Notes: generated by a model not told the origin, from the letters alone. A stretch of 40,786 nt of DNA from Mesorhizobium ventifaucium (GCF_935822925.1 NZ_CAKXZS010000049.1:1-40786); one strand, 5' to 3'; positions 6,491-15,241 are shown, counted from the stretch's first letter. Program-made: numbers and translations.

Positions 6491-8348
6491 CATAAATACT
6501 CCACAAAATCCATTTCGGCATGCCGGCCTGCGGATTGTCTCGATAAGCCCGGAATAGCCGGGCCATCCCGTCCCGATCAACCCAGGTGCTACGCTCATCG
6601 GGAATGGTCTCGGTCAATATGGCTTGCATCCGGTCCAGATGCTCACGGAGCACGATTGAAAATTCTGCCTTGCTTTTCCGTTCGAGGATCGTCTCCGGCA
6701 CGACATTCTTCAAAGCCTGGACATGGATATATTTGGTTCTATCCCCACGCAGCCGCAGCCTTTCCGGTAGCGAAAACGCATACTGGACGAGTCTGGGGTC
6801 GTGGAGCGGGTATCGCATTTCGATCCCGCAATGGGCGCTCATGCACTCAGCATCCTCCATCGCCTGGGCATCATAAGCATCGTATAGAGTCGCAAGTAGC
6901 GCCCTTTGGCCGACGCTGCGCACTCGCCGATAGTGTGATGGGGGAATAAGCTCGCGACGCATCCGGATCACTTCCCCCATCAGCGGCGAGAGCCAGTAGC
7001 AGGCTTTGCTGGTCCCGCTCCCGCGCACCCTGCGAACCAGGCGGCGGAGACCCACCTGGAGAGCGATTGGCAGAAGCGGGAAAAACCCCTGCCGTATGAG
7101 CCAGCTCACCGCCTGCCGCGTGCCGAATGCCATCGCGTCGGTTTTGAGGCAGTCATAGAGCGTACGCAAATGCAGTTGCGCCAGTGCCTCTGCGTAATAC
7201 GCCCGGGAGCCTTCCAGCCATTGATCTCCTCCGTCACCGCCTAGCGTCACGCGGCTCCCGTGCGCAACGGTTTGCTGCCTTAGGCCAGCATGCATTGACA
7301 GGTTCGGAAACCCCGGAAACTGCCGGCCGGACCGGGCGCGTTCCGCAAACCATGAAAGAGGCATCCTGGAAGGGGGAGTCTCATGAATCCGGAGCCCTAA
7401 ATACCCGCCCACGGCCCGTGCGTAGGGGAGTTCGCTGGCATCGCCTTCCTCCTCCGTGAAGCCAAGCGTGTAGCCATTTATGCCGTGTGTGAGCAGCCTG
7501 TTCGAGCGGCGCAGGTGTTCCGCCACGCAAAACACCGCCGAGGAGTCGAGTCCGCCGCTCACCTCAATGGCGACCGGCCGATGCGACCGGGATGAACGCC
7601 TGACGCATTCGAACAGTAATTCGCGATAATGCTCAATGTATTCTTCGTCCTTGCGAAACGGCAACGTCGCCCAAAGATTCGGTTCCCAGTATTGTTCGAG
7701 TCGCGGCCCCTGGTTCCCGGCTACCATTCGATGTCCTGCGATCAACCGCATGATACCGTTCCATAGCGTTTCGTCCCTGGAGTACCATTCCGCCGCCAGC
7801 ATTTCGGCCAACATGCCTTCATTGGGTTCCTGCTTCACCCAAGGCAGCGCAAGGATCGCTGGCAGCTCTGAGGCGAAGGTCAGTGTTTTGCCGTCCCAAT
7901 GGTAATTGAAAGGCCTGTTGCCCATGCGATCACGGGCGCAAAAGGCCTCTTGTCGCCGCGCATCCCAGATTACCAGTGCGAAATCGCCGTCGATATGCGG
8001 CAAACATTCCCGCCCCCAAATCTGGTAGGCTCTCAGCACCAGTTCAGCATCCGAGCGATCTCGAAGTACGGCGCCGCGCCCCAGCAGTTCCCCCCGCAGT
8101 TCCTCCCAGTTGTCCACCCGCCCGTCCATGACCAGGACAAGGCTTGCATCCTCATTCGTCAGCGGCTGGGTTTCTTCCAGCGACTCTGGCGTGGTGCGAA
8201 GCATGCATTGACCGAGCCCGATGGAGCCGTTCACCCAATGGTGGATGCCATCCGGGCCCCGGTGCGCCATGGCCGTGGTCATTTTTTCCACTAACCCGGG
8301 CTCCACCGGCTCACCGCCAAAATGAATTATTCCGGCGATGCCGCTCAC
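6468..8348 (-). CDS. Lasso peptide cyclase C (asparagine synthetase homologue)
   Basis: This 626-residue protein has the two-domain layout of asparagine synthetase B: an N-terminal glutaminase-like domain (MSGIAGI, about 1-210) and a C-terminal ATP-pyrophosphatase domain with the PP-loop SGGLDSS at 264-270. The catalytic Cys2 of true glutaminases is Ser here, so ammonia release from glutamine is not expected. This fits lasso cyclases, which activate an Asp or Glu side chain as an AMP ester and close the ring on the core N-terminus. The start is a GTG at 8348, 15 nt after the B2 stop, which implies cotranscription. Its 3' end runs into the repeat array. In this cluster it would join Gly45 to Asp52 of the precursor. 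Confidence 0.92.
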   Translation of the reverse strand: MSGIAGIIHFGGEPVEPGLVEKMTTAMAHRGPDGIHHWVNGSIGLGQCMLRTTPESLEETQPLTNEDASLVLVMDGRVDNWEELRGELLGRGAVLRDRSDAELVLRAYQIWGRECLPHIDGDFALVIWDARRQEAFCARDRMGNRPFNYHWDGKTLTFASELPAILALPWVKQEPNEGMLAEMLAAEWYSRDETLWNGIMRLIAGHRMVAGNQGPRLEQYWEPNLWATLPFRKDEEYIEHYRELLFECVRRSSRSHRPVAIEVSGGLDSSAVFCVAEHLRRSNRLLTHGINGYTLGFTEEEGDASELPYARAVGGYLGLRIHETPPSRMPLSWFAERARSGRQFPGFPNLSMHAGLRQQTVAHGSRVTLGGDGGDQWLEGSRAYYAEALAQLHLRTLYDCLKTDAMAFGTRQAVSWLIRQGFFPLLPIALQVGLRRLVRRVRGSGTSKACYWLSPLMGEVIRMRRELIPPSHYRRVRSVGQRALLATLYDAYDAQAMEDAECMSAHCGIEMRYPLHDPRLVQYAFSLPERLRLRGDRTKYIHVQALKNVVPETILERKSKAEFSIVLREHLDRMQAILTETIPDERSTWVDRDGMARLFRAYRDNPQAGMPKWILWSIYGCHVTYR

Positions 8349-8363
8349 ATCATCCCCATGGCA

Positions 8364-8834
8364 TCAACCAAAATTGCGCTCGAATGCGGCAAATCGTTCG
8401 CCAACATCGACCGTGTCGTTAAGAACCTTGCCCCGGTATTCGACCCAGGCATGGGCTTCAAATTTGCCCTCAGCCTTGCGCGTGCCGATGCGCAGTTCTC
8501 CTTCGATGCCTTGCCGGCGCAGCAAAAACCAAAGCGTCATGGAGCGCTTCAGGCAGTTGCCGGAATAGGAACCACGATACGCGGCAATGGATACCAAACG
8601 AGCGGTCTCTTGTGCCTGTCCATAGAAATCGGTCTCGCCCCCCAACGTGACTGACGGGTTTGCACCCCCCCTCACGCTTCGAAGATCGCAAATCCAGATC
8701 AGTATAATTCTTGCACGCCGGAAACCAAACACCTGCAATAGCATTGCAGTGAATGGCAACAGCAACATTGCGGCGATCACTGTCCTGCGTTGTGCGGCCG
8801 TCAGGGCCAGAAATTTTTTCAATCGATTGGTCAC
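8364..8834 (-). CDS. Lasso peptide B2 leader peptidase (transglutaminase-like)
   Basis: This 156-residue protein has the lasso B2 cysteine-protease signature: Cys94 in NCLKRS, His128 in AHAWVEY and Asp140 in LNDT form the expected triad. The family cuts after the leader (here after Arg44) while the B1 protein holds the leader. A hydrophobic stretch at about 19-37 may contact the membrane. The start is a GTG at 8834. It is the first gene of the leftward operon, 15 nt ahead of the cyclase, and the operon promoter should lie in 8835-9135. Confidence 0.88.
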   Translation of the reverse strand: MTNRLKKFLALTAAQRRTVIAAMLLLPFTAMLLQVFGFRRARIILIWICDLRSVRGGANPSVTLGGETDFYGQAQETARLVSIAAYRGSYSGNCLKRSMTLWFLLRRQGIEGELRIGTRKAEGKFEAHAWVEYRGKVLNDTVDVGERFAAFERNFG

Positions 8835-9135
8835 TAGCGCCTGCGTTCGGTTGATAACTGATCTGATCGCTAATTGTAACCGCTTGCGCGCGGGTGACTA
8901 CCCTGTATCGAGATATGGTCATCACGCCATTTGATCGGTCAAGCACGCCTGTGGCAGTGTTGTGCTTCCGGTGTGATTAACAATCCGTCGCCGGCGATCG
9001 GGAATTTCAAAGCATGGCCGTCATATACGCGAGGTCCATGTTCGCTGTGTGATGCGCCAGCCTTCTCGTATCGGCAGCGAGGGGTTGTTTTTCGCTGGCC
9101 GGCGAAAGTTCGAGCCGGATTGATCTCCATCGATA
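8835..9135. other. Intergenic region upstream of the lasso operon
   Basis: No convincing gene is visible in these roughly 300 bases. The stretch should hold the leftward promoter of the B2-C-A-M-K-B1 operon and the downstream end of the SLC13 permease gene. A TGTAACCGC sequence at 8875-8883 shares the GTAAC half-site seen in the array at 6383-6490, but a single half-site is weak evidence for a common operator. Confidence 0.35.
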
Positions 9136-10908
9136 TCAGCTCATTGGCCATACGATCATAAGCATCGGCACGGCAACAATGACGACGAGGAACGATAGCG
9201 GCAGTCCCAGACGTGGATAGTCGCTGAAACGGTAGCCGCCCGGTCCCATGACGAGCGTGTTGCACTGGTGGCCTATCGGGGTGAGGAAATCGCAGCCGGC
9301 GCCAATGGCGACTGCCATCAGGAATGCTTCCGGCCTGTAGCCGAGATCGCCAGCGAACTCGGCGGCGATAGGCGCCATGACCAGAACAGTGGCGGCATTG
9401 TTGAGGAATGGCGTCACGGCCATCGCGGCGACAAGGATGAGCATCAGTGCGCCGGTCGCCGGAAGAATGGTCCCCAGTTTGGCAAGCTCGCCGGCAATGA
9501 CCCCTGTCGCCCCTGTACTGCGTAGCGAATCGCTCACTGGAATGAGAACGGCGAGCATGACGAGGATTGGCCCATCCAGCGATTGGTAGACGTCTCGGAC
9601 CGGGATGACCTTGAAAAGCACCATCCCGACCGCGGCCGTAAAGAAAGCGACGGAGACCGGGAGCAACCCGAACGCAGTCGCCAGCATGGCGAGAGCAAGG
9701 ATCGTTACCGGCACAACACCTTTACGGACGCTACCAAGCAGGATAGCCCTTTCTGCCAGCGGCAGGCAGCCGAGTTCACGCAGTATCTCGGGTATCGTCG
9801 CTGCATTGCCCTGAAGCACAATGACATCGCCCAGCCTTAGTTGGATTTCGGCCAGCCTGCGGTCGGGGCGCTCGCCGTGACGGCTGACAGCCAGGAGGTT
9901 GACGTTGAAGCGGTGATAGAGGGCAAGGCGCTGGGCTGTCCAGCCGATCAACGGGGAGTTTTCACCGATGACGGCTTCGATAGCGACCAGCTCGCCGGTC
10001 GTGTCATCCCCGCTGGCCCTGTTGCCCGTAACGCTGAGCTTGCCCTGGGAGACAAGGCGATCCAGCGCCCCCGGGTCGCCCTCGAGCAGCAGAATGTCGT
10101 TCATCTTGAGGACAACGTCGGGCAGTGGCGTCATCCGCATGGTGCGGTTGCGCAGGATCGACGTCACGATAGCATCGCCGCCGGAAAGCTTCATGAGGTC
10201 TGCGACGGTTTTCCCGAGCACAGTGGAATCGCGGACAATCCGGGCCTCTGTCAGATAATTCTTGATATCGATGGCTTCATTCACCGACCCGCCCAGCTTT
10301 TCGCGCACCGGCAGCAGCCAATAGAAAAACACCAGGAAGATCGTTCCGGCGGCGGCCAGGGCGGCTCCAACAGGTGTGAAGTCGAACATTGTGAAGGCGG
10401 CGCCGGTCAGTTCCTCCCGCACACGGGACACAACGACATTGGGAGATGTCCCCACCTGCGTCATGAGTCCACCGAGCAGTGACCCGAACGCCATAGGCAT
10501 CAGGAATATCGACGGTGAAACGCTCGACCGGCGCGCGAACTGGAAGGCTATCGGGATCATGATCGCGAGCGCGCCGATATTCTTTACAAAGGCAGACAGG
10601 ATCGTGACCACGATCACCAGCAGCGCCAGTTGCGAGCGAACGCCCGACAGGTTCGGAGCGAAACGCCTGATGGTGACTTCCATGATGCCCGAGCGTGCTA
10701 TGCCTGCGCTCACCAGCAGGGCACTGCCGACAATGATCACGATGTCGTCGCTGAATCCGCTGAAGGCTTCGTCAAACGGCACGATGCCGATCGCGAGTGC
10801 TAGCAACAGTGCCGCGGCTGCAACCAGATCATATCGATACCGACCCCACACGAGCGCCGCCATCATTATGAAGATAACGGCGAACGACAGAATTTGCGGC
10901 GTAGTCAT
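9136..10908 (-). CDS. SLC13/DASS-type permease with two RCK_C (TrkA-C) domains
   Basis: This 590-residue membrane protein has hydrophobic segments at both ends around a soluble centre of about 200-370, which contains two TrkA-C-like repeats (the DSTVLGKTVADL and NSPLIGWTAQRL regions). The arrangement is typical of bacterial SLC13 permeases annotated as sodium/sulfate or anion symporters. Conserved features include FVKNIGALAIMIP in the first half and FLNNAATVLVMAP in the second, the paired SNT-like motifs of the DASS fold. I chose ATG 10908, preceded by GAAGAC; a longer frame from 11055 adds an unlikely hydrophilic extension. The substrate cannot be set; sulfate or dicarboxylate are the usual options. 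Confidence 0.85.
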   Translation of the reverse strand: MTTPQILSFAVIFIMMAALVWGRYRYDLVAAAALLLALAIGIVPFDEAFSGFSDDIVIIVGSALLVSAGIARSGIMEVTIRRFAPNLSGVRSQLALLVIVVTILSAFVKNIGALAIMIPIAFQFARRSSVSPSIFLMPMAFGSLLGGLMTQVGTSPNVVVSRVREELTGAAFTMFDFTPVGAALAAAGTIFLVFFYWLLPVREKLGGSVNEAIDIKNYLTEARIVRDSTVLGKTVADLMKLSGGDAIVTSILRNRTMRMTPLPDVVLKMNDILLLEGDPGALDRLVSQGKLSVTGNRASGDDTTGELVAIEAVIGENSPLIGWTAQRLALYHRFNVNLLAVSRHGERPDRRLAEIQLRLGDVIVLQGNAATIPEILRELGCLPLAERAILLGSVRKGVVPVTILALAMLATAFGLLPVSVAFFTAAVGMVLFKVIPVRDVYQSLDGPILVMLAVLIPVSDSLRSTGATGVIAGELAKLGTILPATGALMLILVAAMAVTPFLNNAATVLVMAPIAAEFAGDLGYRPEAFLMAVAIGAGCDFLTPIGHQCNTLVMGPGGYRFSDYPRLGLPLSFLVVIVAVPMLMIVWPMS

Positions 10909-11073
10909 GTCTTCGGATGCCCCGCCGCTTATGCGGCTGATCAGAACGGCCAAACCGCCCTTTTGTTGCTTTCGCTGGTCACGGCTTTGCCAGCACGGTT
11001 CCGCGCTTGCCAATAAGCCCGTGTCGAGCAATGTTCCTGGCTCATGGGGCGCCATGATCCTGATAGCGTTGCA

Positions 11074-11309
11074 TCAGGGTGCGCGATCGGTCAGTGCGCT
11101 TGCACCTTCCTCTGCGGCGCAATGTGCGCAGCAGTAGATGATGTCATCTTGTTCGACACCATGTCCGATGATCCGGCACCCGCAATGCGGGCAGATCGGA
11201 GCAAGTTTCTGGATCGCGCATTCGAAGCTGTCGAACGTATAGATTTCCTCTCGAGCTTCACTTCGAAAGCCTTGTCGTAGTCATTCCCGCATTGATCGCA
11301 CCTGGCCAT
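11074..11309 (-). pseudogene. Metallothionein-like zinc-ribbon protein, broken by a 1-base frameshift
   Basis: From ATG 11309 the frame reads MARCDQCGNDYDKAFEVKLE, then loses sense. Shifting one base at about 11242-11258 restores a coherent sequence with IYTFDSFECAI, APICPHCGCRIIGHG and DDIIYCCAHCA, ending at a TGA at 11076-11074. The paired CxxC and CC-x-HC motifs match small bacterial treble-clef, metallothionein-like proteins of about 75-80 residues. Without the shift the protein loses all C-terminal cysteines. Either the gene is inactive or the base was missed in sequencing. The product would bind zinc or another soft metal. Confidence 0.6.
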
Positions 11310-11423
11310 AGTCCTTTTCCTTCTTCTTCATTGGCTCAAGCTCGACCAACCCGCTGCATGGCGATAGGTTCCCGTCAGCATCGTAGAGCCTTTTGCTAAG
11401 CAGGAGACGCGCCCGAGCCGGCG

Positions 11424-12356
11424 TCACGCGCGCCGTTCGATCAAACGGATCACCTCCTCGACGCCCCGCGGCTCGATGTCGAGTTCCTTCAGGCCCGGCG
11501 CGCCGATTGCTGCCACATTGTCGTGCCGCATAAGATCGACCTGGTTGCGCGTTATGGGCGCTCCCGGAAGGAATTCCGCGACGCCGGCCAAGGCGTCCCA
11601 CGCCGCAAACGGCATCGGCATCAGCCTGATGTTGGTATCGAGCTGTCGGGCGATCTCCCGCAGCAATTCCTTATAGGTGTAGATGCGCGGGCCGCCGAAT
11701 TCGAATATCGATGAGCCCTTGTGGTTTCGCCCGCCGATCAGCCGGCTGACTGCGTCTGCGACGTCTTCCACATGGACCGGCTGAAGCCGTGTGCCGCCAT
11801 CGCCGAACAGCGGATAAACCGGCAGGAGACGTAGCAGCCTGACAATCGTCGTGAGGAAAACGTCGTCAGGTCCCGTCATGACGGCGGGACGCACAATGAT
11901 GGTGCCGGGAAATGCGCTCGCCACCGCCTCTTCTCCGCGCCCACGTGCCCTAATGTAGTTCGAATCCGATTGAGGATCGGAACCGATCCCCGAAATGTGG
12001 ACGAACCGGTCGACCTCGCAAGCGCGCGACGCGGCGGCAAGTTCAGCTGCGGCTTCCACATGCACCCGTTCAAACGTCTGGGCGCCCTGCTCGACGTAGA
12101 GACTGACGGCATTCACGATCGCCTGTGATCCGGCAATGGCCGAGCCGAATGAGGACGCGTCCAATATGTCCGCCTCGACGGCTTCGGGCAGCCTTGCCGT
12201 CGAGGAAAAAAACTGGCCCACCCGAGTCGGGTGGCGGGATGCGGCGCGGACCGTGAAACCCCTTTCCAGGAGCCGCTTCACGATCCGGCGCCCGAGAAAA
12301 CCTGTCCCGCCGAACACAGTGACGATCCGTTCTGTGTTGAGATCGTCAGGATCCAT
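11424..12356 (-). CDS. NDUFA9-like NAD(P)-binding SDR-family protein
   Basis: This 310-residue extended SDR has the N-terminal Rossmann motif VTVFGGTGFLGRRIV (about 11-25) and regions typical of the complex I NDUFA9 subunit family, such as VHISGIGSD, ARGRGEEAV, TIIVRPAVMTGPDD and PVHVEDVADAV. It keeps the dinucleotide fold but has no clear YxxxK catalytic pair, as in NDUFA9 relatives. I chose ATG 12356 with GAGG about 6 nt upstream; ATG 12368 is an alternative. In alphaproteobacteria such proteins are linked to quinone or lipid-related redox functions, but a specific role here is not shown. Confidence 0.78.
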   Translation of the reverse strand: MDPDDLNTERIVTVFGGTGFLGRRIVKRLLERGFTVRAASRHPTRVGQFFSSTARLPEAVEADILDASSFGSAIAGSQAIVNAVSLYVEQGAQTFERVHVEAAAELAAASRACEVDRFVHISGIGSDPQSDSNYIRARGRGEEAVASAFPGTIIVRPAVMTGPDDVFLTTIVRLLRLLPVYPLFGDGGTRLQPVHVEDVADAVSRLIGGRNHKGSSIFEFGGPRIYTYKELLREIARQLDTNIRLMPMPFAAWDALAGVAEFLPGAPITRNQVDLMRHDNVAAIGAPGLKELDIEPRGVEEVIRLIERRA

Positions 12357-12639
12357 TTGCCTCGCCATCCCTTGGCTTTGCGTGCCCGCCGAGCGCCTGC
12401 CGCAAGGATTGCCTCTGGCCGGCGTATAAACCAGCCCCTTCGAACATCGGGACGGTTGGAGAACAACGCAGGAACGCTTTTTGTTCCAGCCGGCGCCGGG
12501 TTCGATCGAGAGACGGCCGATGTCGCTGTGGACGGCGAGTGTTCGACGCTGGGTTGCTTTTATCCGTGCTGCCAAAAAACCGGTCGAGGCCCGGCTAGGT
12601 CGAAATTGACAGATCACTACTTGCAAATCGGTCGCGGCT

Positions 12640-12845
12640 GTCTTTTGCTCGCGCGCTCCGACATGCCCAGCAACTCGCCTGCCTCCATCATCGAAAGATC
12701 GCCGCCTTCCCAGCGGCGCAAGACGCCTTACAAACTTCTGCATTCTCCGGTCCTGTAGCCATGCTGTCCGTTTCATCCCCAGCCTCAATGCGCTGGCAAT
12801 AAACCGGACAACTCACGTGCTACCTAATCCGGACAACTCATCTGC
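12640..12845 (-). mobile_element. Remnant of an ISNCY-like insertion sequence (N-terminal transposase end)
   Basis: On the minus strand two copies of TGAGTTGTCCGG (12840-12829 and 12815-12804, 25 bp apart) look like IS-end repeats. A frame then opens with MKRTAWLQDRRMQKF near 12773. After an apparent frameshift near 12735 it continues as VLRRWEGGDLSMMEAGELL and GMSER, the helix-turn-helix start of ISNCY-type transposases. Similarity ends near 12640, so most of the element is gone. It marks the junction between the accessory block on the left and leuA on the right. In 12369-12639 I see no gene. Confidence 0.5.
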
Positions 12846-12906
12846 TTGCGACACTGTCGTTCGGCCCCACTTGCCTCGCTTTGGCTGCTCCTGTATGAAA
12901 ACCGCC

Positions 12907-13026
12907 ATGACCAACCGCGCCACCTCCGTCGTTTCCCGTCAGACCGGCTTTGCCGGCGAGACCGTGCGCGCGCTTGCTTCCGCTCTGCTGCTTCTCGGCC
13001 TTATCGGCGATCGCCGGGTTCGCTGA
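12907..13026 (+). CDS. Putative leuA leader peptide
   Basis: This 39-codon ORF starts MTNRATSVVSRQTGF and ends with a leucine-rich run, ALASALLLLGLIG, carrying six Leu codons within ten codons. It ends 158 bp before leuA on the same strand and is followed at once by a strong hairpin. This is the layout of an amino-acid biosynthetic attenuator, in which ribosome stalling at Leu codons under leucine shortage would favour readthrough into leuA. An ATG four codons upstream (12895) is in frame. No strong ribosome-binding site is seen, so the call rests on composition and position. Confidence 0.5.
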   Translation: MTNRATSVVSRQTGFAGETVRALASALLLLGLIGDRRVR

Positions 13027-13068
13027 AGGAGCGCCCGGCGGTCGAACCGCCGCTCACGCGCATGCTCC
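13027..13068 (+). promoter_or_regulatory. Hairpin after the leader ORF, possible leuA attenuator
   Basis: A perfect 7-bp stem, CGGCGGT (13036-13042) with ACCGCCG (13046-13052) and a CGA loop, is nested in an outer pairing of GGAGC (about 13028-13032) with GCTCC (about 13064-13068). No T-run follows, so a Rho-independent terminator is not certain. Position directly after the leucine-rich ORF suggests attenuation control. Confidence 0.4.
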
Positions 13069-13184
13069 TTGGCCAGTCTCAAATTGGCAAGTCACATCAA
13101 GCGAAAATGAACATCTGGTAAAGGCGCCGCTCGGCACCAAATCTGCCTGAAGGCGGATCCCGCGAGCCGCCGGGAGAGACGACA

Positions 13185-14921
13185 ATGAACGCACGAGATG
13201 AGATCCGCGCAGACAGCGGGGAGATGGGCAAGGCAGCCCGGGGCATGCCGGAGGCAGCCCGCAAATACCAACCGTACCCGACGGTCGGTCTCACCGACCG
13301 CGTGTGGCCTTCGAAAGTCATCGACAAGGCTCCGATCTGGTGCTCGGTCGACCTGCGCGACGGCAACCAGGCGCTGATCGATCCGATGGGCCACGAGCGC
13401 AAGGCGCGCATGTTCGCCCTGCTCCTCGACATGGGCTTCAAGGAGATCGAGATCGGCTTCCCGTCGGCCTCGCAGACCGATTTCGATTTCGCTCGCTGGT
13501 GCATCGAAGAGGGTAATGTCTCAGACGATGTTTCGCTGCAGGTGCTGGTGCAGTGCCGGCCGGAACTGATCACCCGCACTTTCGAGGCGCTGCAGGGCGC
13601 CACCAACCCGATCGTGCATTTCTACAATTCGACCAGCGAATTGCAGCGCCGCATCGTCTTCGAGAAGGACGTCGCCGGCATCAGGCGGATCGCCACCGAC
13701 GCGGCCAAGATGATCACCGACATGGCAGCGAAGGCCGGCGGCTTCTACCGTTTCGAATATTCGCCGGAGAGCTTTACCGGCACCGAGCTCGAAGTGGCGC
13801 TGGAAATCTGCAACGCCGTCAACGAAATCGTCAAGCCGACGCCGGAAAACAAGCTGATCATCAACCTGCCGTCCACGGTCGAGATGTCGACACCCAACAT
13901 CTATGCCGATCGCATCGAATGGATGTGCCGTAATCTCGACAACCGCGAGAACCTGCTCATCTCGCTGCATCCGCACAACGACCGCGGCACCGGGATCGCC
14001 ACCACCGAACTCGGCCTGATGGCGGGCGCGGACCGCGTCGAAGGCACGCTGTTCGGCAATGGCGAGCGCACCGGCAATGTCGACATCGTCACGCTGGCGC
14101 TCAACATGTACACGCAAGGCGTCGATCCCGAGCTCGATTGCTCCGACATCAACCGGATGAAGGACGTCTACGAATATTCGAACCAGTTGAAGATCCCCGA
14201 GCGCCATCCCTATGTCGGCGAGCTCGTCTACACGGCCTTTTCCGGCTCGCACCAGGATGCCATCAACAAGGGCATGAAGGCGTTGCGCAAGGCCAACACG
14301 CCGTACTGGGAAGTGCCCTATCTGCCGATCGACCCGGCCGATGTCGGGCGCAACTACGAGGCGATCATCCGCATCAACTCGCAGTCCGGCAAGGGCGGCA
14401 TCGCCTATGTGCTGCATGCGGACTACGGCCTCAATCTGCCGCGCAACCTACAGATCGAGTTCAGTCAAGCGATCCAGGCGATCACCGACGCCGAAGGCAA
14501 GGAGGTGCCGGCCAAGCGCATCTACGAGCGCTTTCTCGAAACCTACGTCGATCAGCCCGGCGCGCGGCTGAAGTTCCTCGACCACCACACTTATCCCGAC
14601 ATCGAGATCAAGGGGCGGCGCGTGGTGGAGGCGATCATCCTCGACAGGGGCAAGGAGGTGACGATATCAGGCTCCGGAACCGGCCCGATCGACGGCTTTG
14701 TCGACGCGCTGTCGCGCCATGTCGGCGTGCCGATGTCGGTGCTCGACTATTCGGAGCACTCCATGCAGCGCGGCTCGAATGCCTCGGCCATCTCCTATGT
14801 CGAGATGGAGCATCCCGGCGGCAAGCTGTTCGGCGCCGGCATCAACACCAACATCGTCGCCGCTTCGCTGGAAGCCGTGGTTTCCGCCGCCAACCGCATC
14901 GTCGGCCGAAAGGTCGACTAA
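13185..14921 (+). CDS. leuA: 2-isopropylmalate synthase (long, LeuA type 2)
   Basis: LeuA condenses acetyl-CoA with 2-oxoisovalerate, the first committed step of leucine synthesis in the cytoplasm. The 578-residue length and the N-terminal sequence (YQPYPTVGLTDRVWPSKVI) fit the long actinobacterial/rhizobial form. The TIM-barrel HMGL domain carries VDLRDGNQALIDPM (the DRE motif variant), HPHNDRGTG with the metal-binding histidines, and GNGERTGN. The C-terminal 150 residues form the LeuA regulatory domain that mediates leucine feedback. ATG 13185 has GGGAGAGACG upstream. The gene stands alone, preceded by a likely leader peptide and hairpin and followed by a strong stem-loop. Confidence 0.96.
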   Translation: MNARDEIRADSGEMGKAARGMPEAARKYQPYPTVGLTDRVWPSKVIDKAPIWCSVDLRDGNQALIDPMGHERKARMFALLLDMGFKEIEIGFPSASQTDFDFARWCIEEGNVSDDVSLQVLVQCRPELITRTFEALQGATNPIVHFYNSTSELQRRIVFEKDVAGIRRIATDAAKMITDMAAKAGGFYRFEYSPESFTGTELEVALEICNAVNEIVKPTPENKLIINLPSTVEMSTPNIYADRIEWMCRNLDNRENLLISLHPHNDRGTGIATTELGLMAGADRVEGTLFGNGERTGNVDIVTLALNMYTQGVDPELDCSDINRMKDVYEYSNQLKIPERHPYVGELVYTAFSGSHQDAINKGMKALRKANTPYWEVPYLPIDPADVGRNYEAIIRINSQSGKGGIAYVLHADYGLNLPRNLQIEFSQAIQAITDAEGKEVPAKRIYERFLETYVDQPGARLKFLDHHTYPDIEIKGRRVVEAIILDRGKEVTISGSGTGPIDGFVDALSRHVGVPMSVLDYSEHSMQRGSNASAISYVEMEHPGGKLFGAGINTNIVAASLEAVVSAANRIVGRKVD

Positions 14922-14938
14922 TGCATTTCGCGCAAAAG

Positions 14939-14965
14939 CATGCCCTCGGGCCTGACCCGAGGGTG
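14939..14965 (+). repeat. Palindromic repeat fragment after leuA
   Basis: A short stem, CCCTCGGG paired with CCCGAGGG around a CCTGA loop, is followed by a GTGCGTAGCGGTTTT tail. A related stem and tail recur at 25510-25550, and the tail also at 22122-22140. This marks a dispersed intergenic repeat family of the genome. Confidence 0.5.
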
Positions 14966-15003
14966 CGTAGCGGTTTTCCGTCCGGAATTGCGTAAAACAA
15001 ATC

Positions 15004-15047
15004 CTAGAGCGGTTCGGCGGTTCTATCAAAAAGCTGAACCGCTCTAG
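15004..15047 (+). terminator. Strong stem-loop downstream of leuA
   Basis: A perfect 12-bp stem pairs CTAGAGCGGTTC (15004-15015) with GAACCGCTCTAG (15036-15047) around a 20-nt loop. No T-run follows, so it may act as a transcript-end stabiliser or bidirectional barrier rather than a classic terminator. A second 10-bp inverted repeat, AGCAAGATGA and TCATCTTGCT, lies at 15074-15105. Confidence 0.5.
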
Positions 15048-15241
15048 ACAAGCTGTCGAAAGCTGAGGGCTGGAGCAAGATGAGACCGGATGATGTCATC
15101 TTGCTCTGGTCTTTCGCATCATTAACCACCGGAAAATTATCCGGTGGGGTACGCGATCGCATAACGGATGCATGCTTGTATGGCAGTGCAGGCGCTATAT
15201 GATTGCGTCTTAACCTGTGCCGACTTCGAGAGGATCGACAC

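Noticed and set aside
8939..9265. Minus-strand frame of 108 codons next to the lasso operon
   Set aside because: It overlaps the end of the SLC13 gene in another frame, and its composition is typical of a shadow frame.
13521..14417. Long antisense frame within leuA
   Set aside because: It is fully inside a well-supported gene and repeats the codon pattern of high-GC shadow frames.
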